This document shows, piece after piece, positions 13,090-23,392 of a stretch of DNA of 64,000 bases. Made by a program: the position numbers and the translations under genes. The stretch covers positions 2,294,001-2,358,000 of the forward strand of contig JAESUZ010005462.1 in the NCBI GenBank assembly GCA_017311185.1. Reading direction: 5' to 3'. Each line of letters opens with the position of its first letter. Within the stretch, counting starts at the first letter, position 1. The notes beneath the pieces are model-generated. The model did not search any database, was not told the origin of the DNA, and was given only the letters and a program-made list of their open reading frames with translations. The stretch comes from Proteles cristata cristata. Lineage: Eukaryota > Chordata > Mammalia > Carnivora > Hyaenidae.

Positions 13090-13770
13090 ATTGTTCAAGT
13101 CACCTGCATTTGTCATTTGTCTTCAGCATCACTGCAAGAGCTTCCTAACTGGTCTTCCTGGTGCCTGGTGAGGGGTGGGGAAGATGGGACTTGACTCCCT
13201 TCAACCCACCCTCTCTAATGCTATATTTATCTTCCTAAAACATAGAGCTAAGCATGTCACTTACTCTCTTGCTCGAAAACTTTCTATGGTTCCCACAGCT
13301 CTCCACATCGCTCACCTGACCTTAGAATACAGATCTTTCATAATCTGGCTCTGCCTCCCTCTCTGGCTTCACTGACCATCACTTCCTCACACCCACTCTT
13401 CCACTCAGCCATAACGAATGTATCATACAATTTACTACCACCTTGCCTTTCACATACTGTTATCCCTTGCCAAAATGAGTTTTCCATTTCATCTAGTTAA
13501 GTTCTGCTTATCCTCCAAACTTCAACTCAGCATTTCCCTCATCCAGCAGGTGAAATATTTGATTTCACATACTCTAGAGGCCTCTTCTCTATCCCCCACT
13601 GCTCTTTGGTCATATCGCAATCATAGTATGTCCCCGGGAAACCAATTTACTCATCTATCTCCTTATCACACACTACGCTTTCTAAAGGCACAGGAATATG
13701 CTTTTCAACACTCAGTCAATGCTTAGCATATGCAGGGCCTTCAATTTATGCTGCATAAATAAATACAGAG
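13090..13770 (+). mobile_element. LINE L2 3' end
   Basis: A nearly continuous match in style to the L2 terminus: gagcttcctaactggtcttc, atttatcttcctaaaacata, ttcataatctggctctgcct, cttatcctccaaacttcaac, ending in an AATAAA-type tail. Explains the plus-strand frame at 13,418-13,726. Confidence 0.85.
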
Positions 13771-14535
13771 GGAAAAGCTTAAAAAGAACACTTATTTCAC
13801 TCTAATGGGAATCTGTCATGTGCAAAGGTATACTAGATGAGAATTCACAATTCCTCAAGAAAAATCAAGAATGGTGTTAAGCATCAGCACGATTCATTTT
13901 TCAGACTGGTACCTGCTCATCTCATCTCATGCACAACCTTAAACAGTCTAGATTTCGCTCTAAACTAGGACACCAAAATATAAGACTACAAATGCACTCA
14001 TGGGTTCCCAGAGAAAGTACTTATTTGGGGTTAAAAGTCTTTCTAGCTAGATTAGTGTAATCAAATTTAATTTATGTCCAAGAGAATGTATATATATTTA
14101 AAGCCAGTCAACAGATATGAAAGTATAATTTCACTTAAAATTGAAAGAAAAAAAATCCATTTTTAATTCTCCATGGTAACTGAGGTGGTCAGGTGCTTCT
14201 GTTACAAAGTCACTTACGAGAGTTTTCTATGGCCTATGACATCTTCTAACTTGTCAGAACTGCTAACAAGTAGACCCATCATTTAAATTTAATAATCTTT
14301 AACTTCACTGTTTGCTTAGACAATAGTATTAAAGAAAAAGGTTCTTGATACCTGGGCAACAGAGCAATCATCCCTTATGCTACACTCTGCAAAAAAAAAA
14401 AAACAACCTACAGGACATAGTAGGTCTTCTCTGACTGAAATGCAATTTTAGCAGATTAAGAATCATTGGCTCACTTTTGTATCATTCTCCCAGTTTCAAT
14501 AATAAGAGAAATTTTAATTCCTTTACTTGATCCTC

Positions 14536-14605
14536 TCAAATTTTAATGTGCATGCAAATGATTCGGAGATCCTGTTAAGATGCAAAAATCCTTTTTAAAA
14601 TGAGC
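14536..14605 (-). mobile_element. MER5A-like fragment
   Basis: Antisense text ctcaaattttaatgtgcatg then gattcggagatcctgttaag. Confidence 0.55.
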
Positions 14606-14897
14606 TGCATGGTTCTTCCACTGTCCTTCTCATCTCACCTAATTATGGCATGGCAGTGATTGGAGAGAGAAAAAAACCTGAGGGTATCTGAGTAACAATT
14701 CCATGAAATCATGACATGAATGAAATCAATAAAATTATCCTAGATTAATAAAAATGGAGGATAAAAAGTTGTAGATATATTACGATAATCAGTATACAGA
14801 AAGAAAAATACACAGAAATATGTAGGGATATCCCTCCCCCCGCTTTCTTTCCATGTTTATCACTTGGTTATATGTGTTTTATAGTAAAGATGGTTTT

Positions 14898-15110
14898 TTT
14901 TTAATGTTTCATTCATTTTTGAGAGAGAGATAGAGACCGTGCAAGCAGGGGAGGGTCAGAGAGAGGGGGAGACACAGAATTAGAAGCAGGCTCTAGGCTC
15001 TGAGCTGTCAGCACAGAGCCCGACGTTGGGCTTAAACCCACGAACTGTTGAGATCATGACCTGAGCTGAAGTCGGACACCTAACGGACTGAGCCATCCAG
15101 GCAGCCCATG
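14898..15110 (-). mobile_element. CAN-SINE (feline)
   Basis: Antisense copy in WRNIP1 intron 3. Probable duplication aagatgKtKtttt at 14,887 and 15,111, imperfect. Confidence 0.93.
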
Positions 15111-16332
15111 AAGATGTTGTTTTAAAGGAAAGCTATACTAGATGTGAGGAGTGGACTGTGTGTAGCCCCTTTTGACCCTGATAAGTGCCCAGCATACAAA
15201 GGGCTCCTAAGTATGAATACGCTTAACTGATACCAGCAGATTCCATATGTCTTTTTAGCCACAATTTTGATGGCTATGCCATCACAATTCCACCCTAAAA
15301 TGATGTGATTTTGTTGTGCCTGGGGGTCTTTGGCCATGTTTCAAGGCTTTCATGAGGCACGACATAATTCTTCATCCAAGTGACAGGGGCAAATGGGAGA
15401 GGCCAGATACACAGGGAGAGACTTTTGAAACCTGAACCCTGAACCTGAAACTATGTCTTGTACTTTAATCCTCACAGAAGGGTGGCTCCAGAACTTGGCC
15501 TCAGGGCAGGCACCAGCAGCTGTGGGGTCCAGAGCATGAAGAGGCAGGCATTAGTCTCTCATCAGACCAGATTATGTTCCACTGTGTTATTTCAGTTGAC
15601 ACATGAATAAATAACATCTGAAGAATATATTGGAATATAAAGAAAACCTCTGACCCAAGTAATCTAATTGATTATTCACCATATATACTCTGTGTATTAA
15701 TGAACTTATGCAGTGCTCATGATACAGGAATAGATTGCCAAAAGGGAAGAGAGAGCTTTTAATGTGTTATTTTCAGTTAAAATTTCTTTACTTTCATAGC
15801 ATTGAGCTTGGCTTTTAAAGTGTGCAAAAAATTCTAAAAATATTTAAATTTTTTTGATAACACATTAATTTTTATTTAGTATTTCTAAAAAAGAGGAGTG
15901 GACTGAAGAAAAAAAGAAACTGGAATCTGAATACAAATTTCAAAACATTTATAAGTTATATCTATTTCATGAAACAAACTAATGAGTAAGCCTTCTCATA
16001 GTGTTCCAAGGCTTTTAAAAATAGTGTTAGGAAAACAACAAAATCCTTAAGCACAAAAGCAAATACCCAAAAACTAAAACAACAGGCAAAATGATGTTAA
16101 AGTTTGAAAAATTAGATGCACCCCGTAGAGGGTGCATCTTAAAAGAAAGGCTTGCAGAGATATACTTGTTGGTATAATTGACTACTTCTCCCTACTTTTG
16201 TTTTCACTACTAGATCACCATTTCTTCTCTGTTCCCACCTTCTCCTTACTGCTGTCAGGCCCTTTCTGGCCCTTTGCCAGGGGATTCTTTGAGAGGTGTG
16301 TGCCCCCAAGATACTGTCCACAGTCAACTTAC
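15111..16332 (-). other. WRNIP1 intron 3, right part
   Basis: AT-rich intron without a recognised repeat. A short perfect hairpin, gatgcaccc / gggtgcatc, lies at about 16,113-16,138. Confidence 0.65.
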
Positions 16333-16574
16333 TCTGAACTGCTGTTGCTGCCGTGGCTCAGAGGGTCAGTAGGACGACTGGAGTCTAGGACGTGGATTCC
16401 CAGTGAGTTGATTGCTCGCATTAGAATAGTCACCATTGCCTCTACGGGAAGCTTCTCAAGAACAATAACCCGACAGCGGCTTAGGAGAGCAGCATTGACC
16501 TGGAAGGAAGGGTTTTCCGTGGTCGCCCCAATCAGAGTGATCGTCCCACATTCCACGTGAGGAAGGAAAGTGTC
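16333..16574 (-). CDS. WRNIP1: WRNIP1 coding exon 3 (sensor 1 and arginine finger region)
   Basis: The exon is 242 nt: residues 337-416 plus two bases of codon 417. The acceptor is ttag|GAC and the donor GA|GTAAGT. It begins [10 protein letters not shown] and holds the sensor-1 segment [12 protein letters not shown] (N357) and then the [10 protein letters not shown] segment, whose arginines (about R369/R371) lie where the AAA+ arginine finger is expected. The tail [11 protein letters not shown] is a Ser-rich connector towards the lid domain. The exon is read antisense to a spurious plus-strand frame. Confidence 0.97.
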
Positions 16575-17831
16575 CTAATCATGGGAGGAAAACAGAAGAA
16601 ATTGATTCCAGTCAACAACTTGCAGAATCCTACGTAAGTTGGCTATTCTTTCCTTCTCCCAATTTTGAATTCTGGAACAGCTTTATACTCATTGGATATG
16701 GATGCACTGTTTGGAGAATGCAACTCAGGCTTTTTAAGCTGAAAACATATCTTTTGGAATGTGAATGACTAAGCCTGGCCATTTGCTGGTACACTAATAA
16801 CTCAAGGTAGAATTCTATTGTAGTTTTCACATAAATCATTTTTTTTTAACTTAGAAAAGTTATCTTCTATCCTAACTGACAGACAGCTTAAATATAGCAG
16901 CTATTTATTTGTAGAAGTCTAAGAAAACACAAAAAACATTAGGGTTTCTAAAACCTTATTCTTTTACGAGTACTTAATCATAATAGTTACTCTTCCTAAC
17001 AAACCTCGTAAATATATATTGGTGACTATGTAAACACTGGATGTTGCTTTACAGGGAAGAAATGCTAAGATGAGTCAATGGTCTAATGAAACCTAGAGCA
17101 ATAACATCCTATCAGAACTCTGAAGGATCCACTTAAAAAGAGATTCAGATCAGGAACAAAAGCTTAGTAGGGTTTTGTAAAATATTTCTTTCTCTGATTA
17201 AAAGCTGTAATAAATCTATCAAAGAAAAAAGTATATTTGAAGAAAAAAGTTAATGCTTACTTAGGAAAAATACAAAAATGGCTTGGCTTTGTTTATAAAA
17301 ATAAATAAATTGTCTTTCTACTTTTTTCAGAAAGCCATTTAAATGATAGTAATGGTTAGATTTTGTTAACATTCACCTTGATGAGAACCTGAGGTCACAG
17401 AAAACCACTCTTTAATTTTGAAAATGAAAAAGTAACACTGTATAGGAGACAAGTTTAAATATTTTAAAATAATGATCTTACAATCATGGTAAACTGCTTA
17501 CTATGACTCCTAGTATTTAGATTCAAAATCTGTAAAAATGAGAAACTTGATCCCAAGCTGCTTTTCTGATATGTATAGCTCAGGGCCATACTAATACTTT
17601 CATTTATCATATAGAGAAAGCATTTTCTTGTCACCAAAAAAACACTAAGAAAAAGTGGGAAACAGGCTTAAAGGAGATGGACTGATAGTCTAAATCTATC
17701 TATAGACAGAAAACTTAATGATAGCAATAGTCCTTAGCATTTGCATTTTTACGCTTTTCAAAGTGATCTCACGTACTTTAAGTTCACTTTAATGTTCACA
17801 ATGACCAAAGGTAGAAAAGAAGTTAATATAC

Positions 17832-18023
17832 CTGCTGAGATTTATTGAACCGATGAATCTCATCAATAAAAAGGATGGTTTTCCTTTTGAAAAAGCTCTT
17901 TTCATTTTGAGCTTGTTTTATGACATCTCGCACATCATTTGTCTTGGCATTTGTTGCAGACAATGTCACAAATCTTATGCTATGTTTCTTGCTGTTGTTG
18001 GCTATGATGTGAGCCAGAGTGGT
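17832..18023 (-). CDS. WRNIP1: WRNIP1 coding exon 2 (Walker B)
   Basis: This exon has 64 codons, residues 273-336, and is phase 0 at both ends. It starts TTLAHIIA, completing Walker A (GPPGCGK-T) across the exon 1-2 junction, and contains Walker B ILFIDEIHR with D326 and E327, the Mg-binding and catalytic acidic pair of AAA+ ATPases. The acceptor is ctag|ACC and the donor CAG|GTATAT. Between the motifs lies the conserved block SATNAKTNDVRDVIKQAQ. The human protein has ASNS where this sequence has ANNS, a conservative change judged from memory. Intron 1 (18,024-20,117) is about 2.1 kb and intron 2 (16,575-17,831) about 1.26 kb. Confidence 0.97.
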
Positions 18024-19767
18024 CTAGAAAATATGACACACAGAGTTTGGAAAGCTGATCAGACACCCATGGGTACTAACACAAGCAGCATCAGCACTAT
18101 TTACCAAGCAACTTGAACTCTAAAGAATGCTCAGCAGCACAGATACAATCCAAAATACCATACCACATTTTCAAAAAATTTTTTTAAATGTTAAAAATAA
18201 AAGAGGGAAGTAGCTAAAACTTAGGCTAATCCTGACCTTTTCTCCTTTATACCTAACCCTGTTTGATTCTGTTTTTGGGGACTCTAAGATCTCTGGAAAT
18301 CTCATAAAGAGTGGCTGTCTTGATTTAGCAGAGCCTGAGTGACAGCTGTGACCTCTTGCAGCCAAGAAAGCGTTACTGCTGAAGGACTAGGTATAGAAAT
18401 GGAGTGCAGAACCACAGAATCAATCAATTCTACAACTGGAAGCTTATCAGTGCAGCCTAGAAAAGGAGTGAGGCTTTGCACTGAAAGACCAATGAAAACT
18501 CCCTAGCATTTAAGAGGACTGCATGCTGCTACCTCTGAATGTCTACTTTGGAAGCAGATGAAACAATAGCACTTTGATCATGTTAGCAGTCATGAGAAAA
18601 TGATGGTGAGATCAGTGACTGGCACTTAACCAGGTGCCCCATAAATGTGCATATGCTGTTATTAACATTATTATTATTGTTAACAGTAAAGTGTAAGAGT
18701 TAAGAATGGGAATAAAGAAAAACTGTTTAATGAGAACAAATTTGGTCTTGAAGGAATGGAAAGGTGGCACTTTATTTTTTAAAACTTGTATAGTACCATT
18801 AGATACTGTGGCTCTTTCTTCATCAAACCCTAGCCTATGGGCTCACATCACATATGCCTAGGCTTTTGACTGATCACCAACCACTACACTGGGTAGCCCA
18901 TTACATCTCTTGCCTGGCATCTTCTATTAGTTCACTCTACTCATTTTCCTAGGGAGTTTTTTCTTGCCATCTGGTCCACCACTGGCTGATTAGCCATTCT
19001 CATGATCTTATGTATAAAGTTCATGAACAACTACTAATAATACTCCTGCTCAATCTCCTAAATGGGGTAACAACTAAATATACCACCACGATAAAATGTT
19101 ATCTGTGATAGACCTGATTTATTCCTGGACAAATAGAAAGTATCAGTGTGAAGAATACACAAAATGAGCAAGATGCATTCTAGGAACTGGGGCAAAGGAA
19201 GGTGTGATTGAGTTGGAGATGAAGCTGGAAAGAAAAACTGGGAAAAAAACCATCCTCCTCTCTCTCTCTGTGGATAGAAAAAAAAATACTTCAACATCTC
19301 TTAGAGTTCTCTATCTTGCTTAACTCTGCCACTGTTCTTAAGTATTCTTTTAATGGCATGTCTTCCAGACCCCAAATATCCTAACTGCCTTCCTCTGGAC
19401 ATGTGCTAATTTCTAACAAGGTGGACACAGAAATGTACTGATGTTTCTTCTCTAAGGTAGAAAGCATTGTGAAGACAGTTATGGAAATACTAGATGAAAA
19501 CAATTTGCAAAAGGAAAAGAGTCTTCATATTAGTCTTGTTAAATAAATATATTCTCAAAGATAAAAAAAAAAAAAAGTTAAAATAAACCAATAGCTACAA
19601 AGAGGGGAAGGAAACACAACTGAAACAAAAACAAATTTTGACTCCCCCCCCCACCAAAGCTGAACCCATATACCTACAAACTGAATATACAACCTGCAAT
19701 TTGTAACATGTCGTTTCCTTGAGAACTGGATCAATAATGGGAGGGTGGGTGTGCACGCTGCCCGCAA

Positions 19768-19800
19768 CGTGTGCAATCGTGTGCACGATCGTGTGCAACG
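19768..19800 (+). repeat. CpG-containing short tandem repeat (cgtgtgca)
   Basis: cgtgtgca occurs at 19,768, 19,778 and 19,790, with cgatc spacers giving partial dyad symmetry. It is in WRNIP1 intron 1, 160 bp inside the edge of the CpG island. Confidence 0.8.
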
Positions 19801-20117
19801 ATCAAATCTAAGAGTCCGAATATTTTTGTAAAACTATGGATTCAGAAATCTTCATTTTGAAAATGACCAGAAAATGTGTCTCATAAATCTGGCGGGGTGT
19901 GTCTTTTTTTATACCGATCACTGACTCCACCTGTGGGCCAGGCACTGCCCGGGCTCAGATGGTTCCTGAGGCCCTGCACTCAGGCCTCCATATGCAGGAC
20001 AGGGCGGACGGGCGGATTCTTCGGCGACGGCTTCCGCCAGGGCTCTCTGACCCTCAGATCCACGCCAGACCCCATACAGATCAATACTCGGAACCCTTCT
20101 GTTAAGGCGGCACTCAC

Positions 20118-20933
20118 CTTGCCGCAGCCCGGCGGTCCCCACAGGATGAGAGAGGGGATTTCGTTGGTCTCCAGGAGGGACCGGAGCAGGGTCTCCTGCC
20201 CCACGGCTCTGCTCTGCCCGATGTAGTCCTGCAGCGTGTCGGGACGCATCTTGTCCGCCAGAGGCTTGCCCTCCAGCATCTGCCGAATCTCCTCCGCCGC
20301 CAGAGACCGGGCGTGCGGGCGGCCAGCACCGCTGGCCCCGAAGGCAGCGGCGTCGGCTGCGTCCGCATCCCAGTGGCCCGGGTCGTCCTCGCCATCTGCA
20401 TCGGCGTCCCCGTCGCCATCGCCCACCGCCTCTTCCTCTTCTTGCGCCTCCGCCTCGTCCCAGCTCCGCGGAGATGCGCTGCCCGCCGCGGCGGCCGCTG
20501 CCGCCGGCCTCTTTCCCGAGCCCTTCCTCCCGGGACTGCTGGAGCGGGCCACCGGGAAGTCGGGAATGAGGCGGGCACCGCTGGGCGTGGGCGGCGCGTC
20601 GTAGCTCTCCCGACTCTCGGTCTCGCCTCCGTCGTCGCCCTCCTCGCCTTCGCCCTCGCTGCTCTCGGCCGCCGTCGGGGTGGCCGGCTGCTTCAGCGCG
20701 GAGCTCTCAGAGAGCCGCCGCCTCTTGGCGCTGGGCGGCGAGAGCCCCTTGGCCCGCTCCCCGGCGCGGTGCGGCCCGGCCGTGGGCTCCGCGTGCCCGG
20801 CGGGGTTGAGCAGCAGACAGCGGTCCAGGTGCGAGTTGATGTGCGCGGCGGGCATCATCTGCTGGCACACGGGGCACTGCACCTGGTGCAGCTGCGACAG
20901 GAAGGGGTCGTCTTCCGGCCCGCTCACCTCCAT
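20118..20933 (-). CDS. WRNIP1: WRNIP1 coding exon 1 (UBZ4 zinc finger to Walker A)
   Basis: WRNIP1 is a nuclear AAA+ ATPase that binds ubiquitin, interacts with the WRN helicase and acts at stalled replication forks. The exon encodes residues 1-272. The start MEVSGPEDDPFLSQ matches the family. A UBZ4-type finger is visible (C20, C23, H35, C39 in CPVCQQMM...HLDRC). A long disordered, Ser/Pro/acidic linker follows, with an alanine run and an Asp/Glu/Gly-rich stretch. The AAA+ domain then begins, and the exon ends on Walker A GPPGCGK (266-272) directly before donor AAG|GTGAGT, in phase 0. The ATG at 20,933 was chosen by family N-terminus; the frame is open for another 161 codons upstream, which I attribute to CpG-island composition. 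The exon lies in a CpG island and its GC content is far above that of the other exons. Confidence 0.97.
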
Positions 20934-21156
20934 GGTGGCCGCCGCCCTCGCCGGCACCCGGCGCGGCCGCAGCAGCCCCTGTGCACGCCGAGGGCTCGAG
21001 ATGCCCGCCGCTAGGCCCCGCGCCGCGCGACCCTCGCTCGGGGAAGTAGCAGGACGCGCGCGGGCCGAGGGAGGGCGCCGCTCATGCCTCACGTCCGGAG
21101 CTTCCCGCGTCGACCCGCCCTCGGCAGCCCGCCCGCGGTACCTCGCGCGGCGCGTC

Positions 21157-21170
21157 GGGAAGAGTAGTCC
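21157..21170 (-). promoter_or_regulatory. ZNF143-like motif, copy 1
   Basis: The plus strand reads gggaagagtagtcc, so the WRNIP1-sense strand reads GGACTACTCTTCCC. It resembles the ZNF143 / Staf core ACTACAnnTCCC but has one weaker position (CT for CA). It sits about 225 bp upstream of the WRNIP1 ATG and is flanked by cgcgtc on the left. Confidence 0.5.
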
Positions 21171-21218
21171 GCAGTCGTTTACCTCAGCCGCCGCTGGAAA
21201 CGTCTCGCGCGTCGCGTC

Positions 21219-21232
21219 GGGAAGTGTAGTCC
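21219..21232 (-). promoter_or_regulatory. ZNF143-like motif, copy 2
   Basis: The plus strand reads gggaagtgtagtcc, so the sense strand reads GGACTACACTTCCC, a good match to ACTACAnnTCCC. It lies exactly 62 bp from copy 1 and shares flanking gtcgcgtc and ccgccgctgg blocks with it. Confidence 0.6.
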
Positions 21233-21280
21233 GCGGCAGTTCAACCAAGCCGCCGCTGGCATCGTATTCCGCAGCCTTTC

Positions 21281-21294
21281 GGGAAATGTAGTAC
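21281..21294 (-). promoter_or_regulatory. ZNF143-like motif, copy 3
   Basis: The plus strand reads gggaaatgtagtac; the sense strand contains ACTACATTTCCC, the best of the three matches to the ZNF143 core. It lies 62 bp from copy 2. The flanks are more diverged than those of copies 1 and 2. Confidence 0.65.
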
Positions 21295-21378
21295 TCAGCG
21301 CCCCTCCCCGGGAGCTGAGCGTCCACTTCCGGCCGGCCGCGAGGGCCACCTTCGTGAGGGGCCGGGAGGCTGGAGGAT

Positions 21379-21390
21379 TGCGCCTGCGCA
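21379..21390. promoter_or_regulatory. NRF1-like site
   Basis: TGCGCCTGCGCA is close to the palindromic NRF1 consensus YGCGCAYGCGCR. It sits at the distal edge of the CpG island, about 450 bp from the WRNIP1 ATG. An ETS-like ACTTCCGG lies 50 bp closer to the gene. Confidence 0.5.
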
Positions 21391-21450
21391 GAAGTGTGCG
21401 GTGGCGAAAACGGCACCCCTCCGCGCCTTTCGAGGCGGGTAAAATCGGGG

Positions 21451-22290
21451 AGGAGTCGGTGAAAACGCTCAGAGATTGCACCTGGGAAAGTGGCTTTTCA
21501 CACCCAGAAAACTGAGCGGGCTTGTGGGGCGGGCGCGGGTAGAAGAGGAGGCCCCTCAGGTTGTTGGTAATTAAAGGGAAATGGAGAAAATCCCAAACCG
21601 CTCTAGAGGAAAACTGGACAAAGGATCTGAACAAAAGAAAACAACGCAACAACTACACGTCTGAAAAAAATAAATGTTTACCTCAGAGAAATGAAAATAA
21701 GGTGAACATCCTCCACCCTTTTAGATTTTTGACCTTTTTACCCACTAGCCTTTTAGTTGAAGCACATACTTAGATGCTTGTCTCCAGTCTTCTATTTAAT
21801 AGTTAAGAATTAGACTTAGTTCTAAATGAGGGTTAGTCAAGTTAGGCATATTTACCCCCACAGCAATAAAATGTTAGGCAACCGATTAAAGTTACGTTAT
21901 AGGCAGTGACAGAAAATGCCCACCATAAATGAAAAAAAAAATGAGATTAAAACATCCAAGTGTGGTATTGTATATCTTTGAATGATAGGATTACCATTTT
22001 CTGTGATTTTATTTTCTACTTTCTGTAAAGCTCTCTTTCAAAAATGTATCATAAGCATTCTTTTTTTGGTGTGTATTTTGAAAGAGAATAAATTGAGGGA
22101 AAATGAAAAATCAATGAATTGTAGGAAAAGAGGAACTTTTCCAAGAGTTGACAAATATGAGATTTTTATTGAATCTGCACAAGAACATCCCCATGAAACT
22201 TGTCTCAAAGCAAACACCTAAGGATTTTAAAAGTCTTTTATATAAGACAATTTTACAAAAAGAGGAATGACTCACAAAGAACCAGAATTA
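21451..22290. other. WRNIP1 upstream flank
   Basis: AT-rich DNA directly outside the CpG island. No repeat or exon recognised. If MYLK4 has a 5' non-coding exon here it cannot be seen from sequence. Confidence 0.6.
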
Positions 22291-22545
22291 GGGGGCACCT
22301 GGGTGGCTCAGTGGGTTGAGCGTCCAACTTCAGCTCAGGTCATGATCTCGCGGTTCGTGGGTTCGAGTCCTGCGTTGGGCTCTGTGCTGACAGCTCAGAG
22401 CCTGGAGCCTGCTTCTGATTCTGGATTCTGTCTCCCTCTCTCTCTGACCCTCTTTGTCTCCCTTTCTCTCTGACTCTCCCCTGCTCAGCGCGCTCTCTCT
22501 CTCTCTCTCAGAAATAAATAAAACATTAAAAGAAATTAAAAAAAG
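22291..22545 (+). mobile_element. CAN-SINE (feline)
   Basis: Sense copy with a repeated 'tctctctgac' segment in its CT-rich 3' part. Duplication aaagaaccagaatta at 22,276 and 22,547. Confidence 0.95.
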
Positions 22546-22965
22546 AAAAGAACCAGAATTAGATCGAGGATAGTAATCAAAAAAGAGAGTAAAGGAAGCA
22601 TTGTTTCAGTTGATTCTGGATGTAAGGGTGTAGTGGCCCAACCTCCTGGTAATTGTGAAAAGGTGTGAAATCTGATTTTTCATGGTTTTTCCAACTAGAT
22701 TAGATTCAAAAGTAACATTAAAAGAAAAGGTATGCAAAAATGAGTTAAGAAGCTTTATTCTTTGGTGATCATAATCTGAAATTTACCTATCCCTCAGAGC
22801 AACCATAAGAGGAACATCACAAGCCAAGTACTTAGAGAAGAAGATTCTAGGGGAGAGAAAACGTCTTTCCCCTTACCCATCTATGTTTATTGGCCCCTGT
22901 AAGTTAAATTTACAAAAAGCAGATTAAAAAGAGAAAAACAGCACCAAGCTCGTGCTCCCGCTCTG

Positions 22966-23392
22966 ACATGGCTGCTCTCCTAGAAGGGTGGCAGGACCTG
23001 GGAGTTGCAGCTGTGACTAAGGCTGAAGTAAATCCAAAGGCCTATCCCCCACAGACGCCCACATCACCAAGAAACTACTGGACTTTGTTCAGCAGTCATG
23101 TAACTACAAGCAGCTTCCGAAAGGAGCTAATGAAGCCACCAGAACCCTCAGCAGAGGCATCTTGGGTCATCGTGCTGGCTGCAGACACTGAGCCACTGGA
23201 GATGATTCTGCACCTTCCGCTGCTTTGTGAGGATAAGAATGTGCCATACGTGTTTGTGCGCTCTAATCGTGTTTGGGGTGGGCCTGTGGGATCTCCAGGC
23301 CTGGCGTCTGTTCTATCATCATCAAAGAAGGCTCACAGCTGAAGCAGCAGATACAGTCCATTCAGCTGTCCATTGAAAGGCTCTTAGTCTAA
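22966..23392 (+). pseudogene. SNU13: SNU13 (NHP2L1, 15.5K) processed pseudogene
   Basis: This is an intronless copy of the mRNA for SNU13, the L7Ae-family RNA-binding protein of U4 snRNP and box C/D snoRNPs. The coding part runs from a lost start (GTG at 23,013 followed by ACT AAG GCT GAA) to TAA at 23,390. Diagnostic peptides are [26 protein letters not shown] and PYVFVRSN, with the C-terminal QQIQSIQ and ERLLV in another frame. At least three frameshifts break it: one near codon 13, a compensating one before the EPLEM block, and one after VRSN. Sequence beyond 23,392, to perhaps 24 kb, reads like continuing 3'UTR without introns, but I could not fix its end, poly-A or target-site duplication. 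Confidence 0.9.

Larger units (their letters stand above)
19960..21450 (-). promoter_or_regulatory. WRNIP1: CpG island and WRNIP1 promoter region
   Basis: The sequence switches sharply from AT-rich to CpG-dense here and back again after about 21,450. It covers exon 1 and roughly 500 bp upstream of the ATG. No TATA box is evident, as expected for a housekeeping CpG-island promoter. Recognisable motifs are three ZNF143-like boxes at 21,157-21,294, an ETS-like ACTTCCGG at 21,325-21,332 and an NRF1-like TGCGCCTGCGCA at 21,379-21,390. The exact transcription start cannot be placed from sequence alone. Confidence 0.85.

Noticed and set aside
13418..13726. A 102-codon plus-strand frame
   Set aside because: It lies within a LINE L2 3' end and has no protein-like conservation signal.
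16110..16140. Short perfect inverted repeat resembling a terminator hairpin
   Set aside because: Intrinsic terminators of that kind do not apply in nuclear mammalian DNA, and it lies in an intron.
16132..16560. A 142-codon plus-strand frame
   Set aside because: It is antisense to WRNIP1 exon 3 and runs into intron; no family match.
20236..21291. Long plus-strand and alternate minus-strand frames in the CpG island (up to 233 codons)
   Set aside because: They are antisense or out-of-frame shadows of WRNIP1 exon 1, rich in Ala, Arg, Ser and Pro as expected from GC-rich DNA.
19980..21416. A 478-codon minus-strand frame spanning WRNIP1 exon 1 and its flanks
   Set aside because: Only 20,118-20,933 is supported. 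The upstream part is CpG-island sequence without stops and the last residues run into intron 1 past a canonical donor.
22293..22365. tRNA-like head (A and B box-like sequence)
   Set aside because: It is the tRNA-Lys-derived head of a CAN-SINE. The same applies to the other 21 copies; none is a functional tRNA gene.
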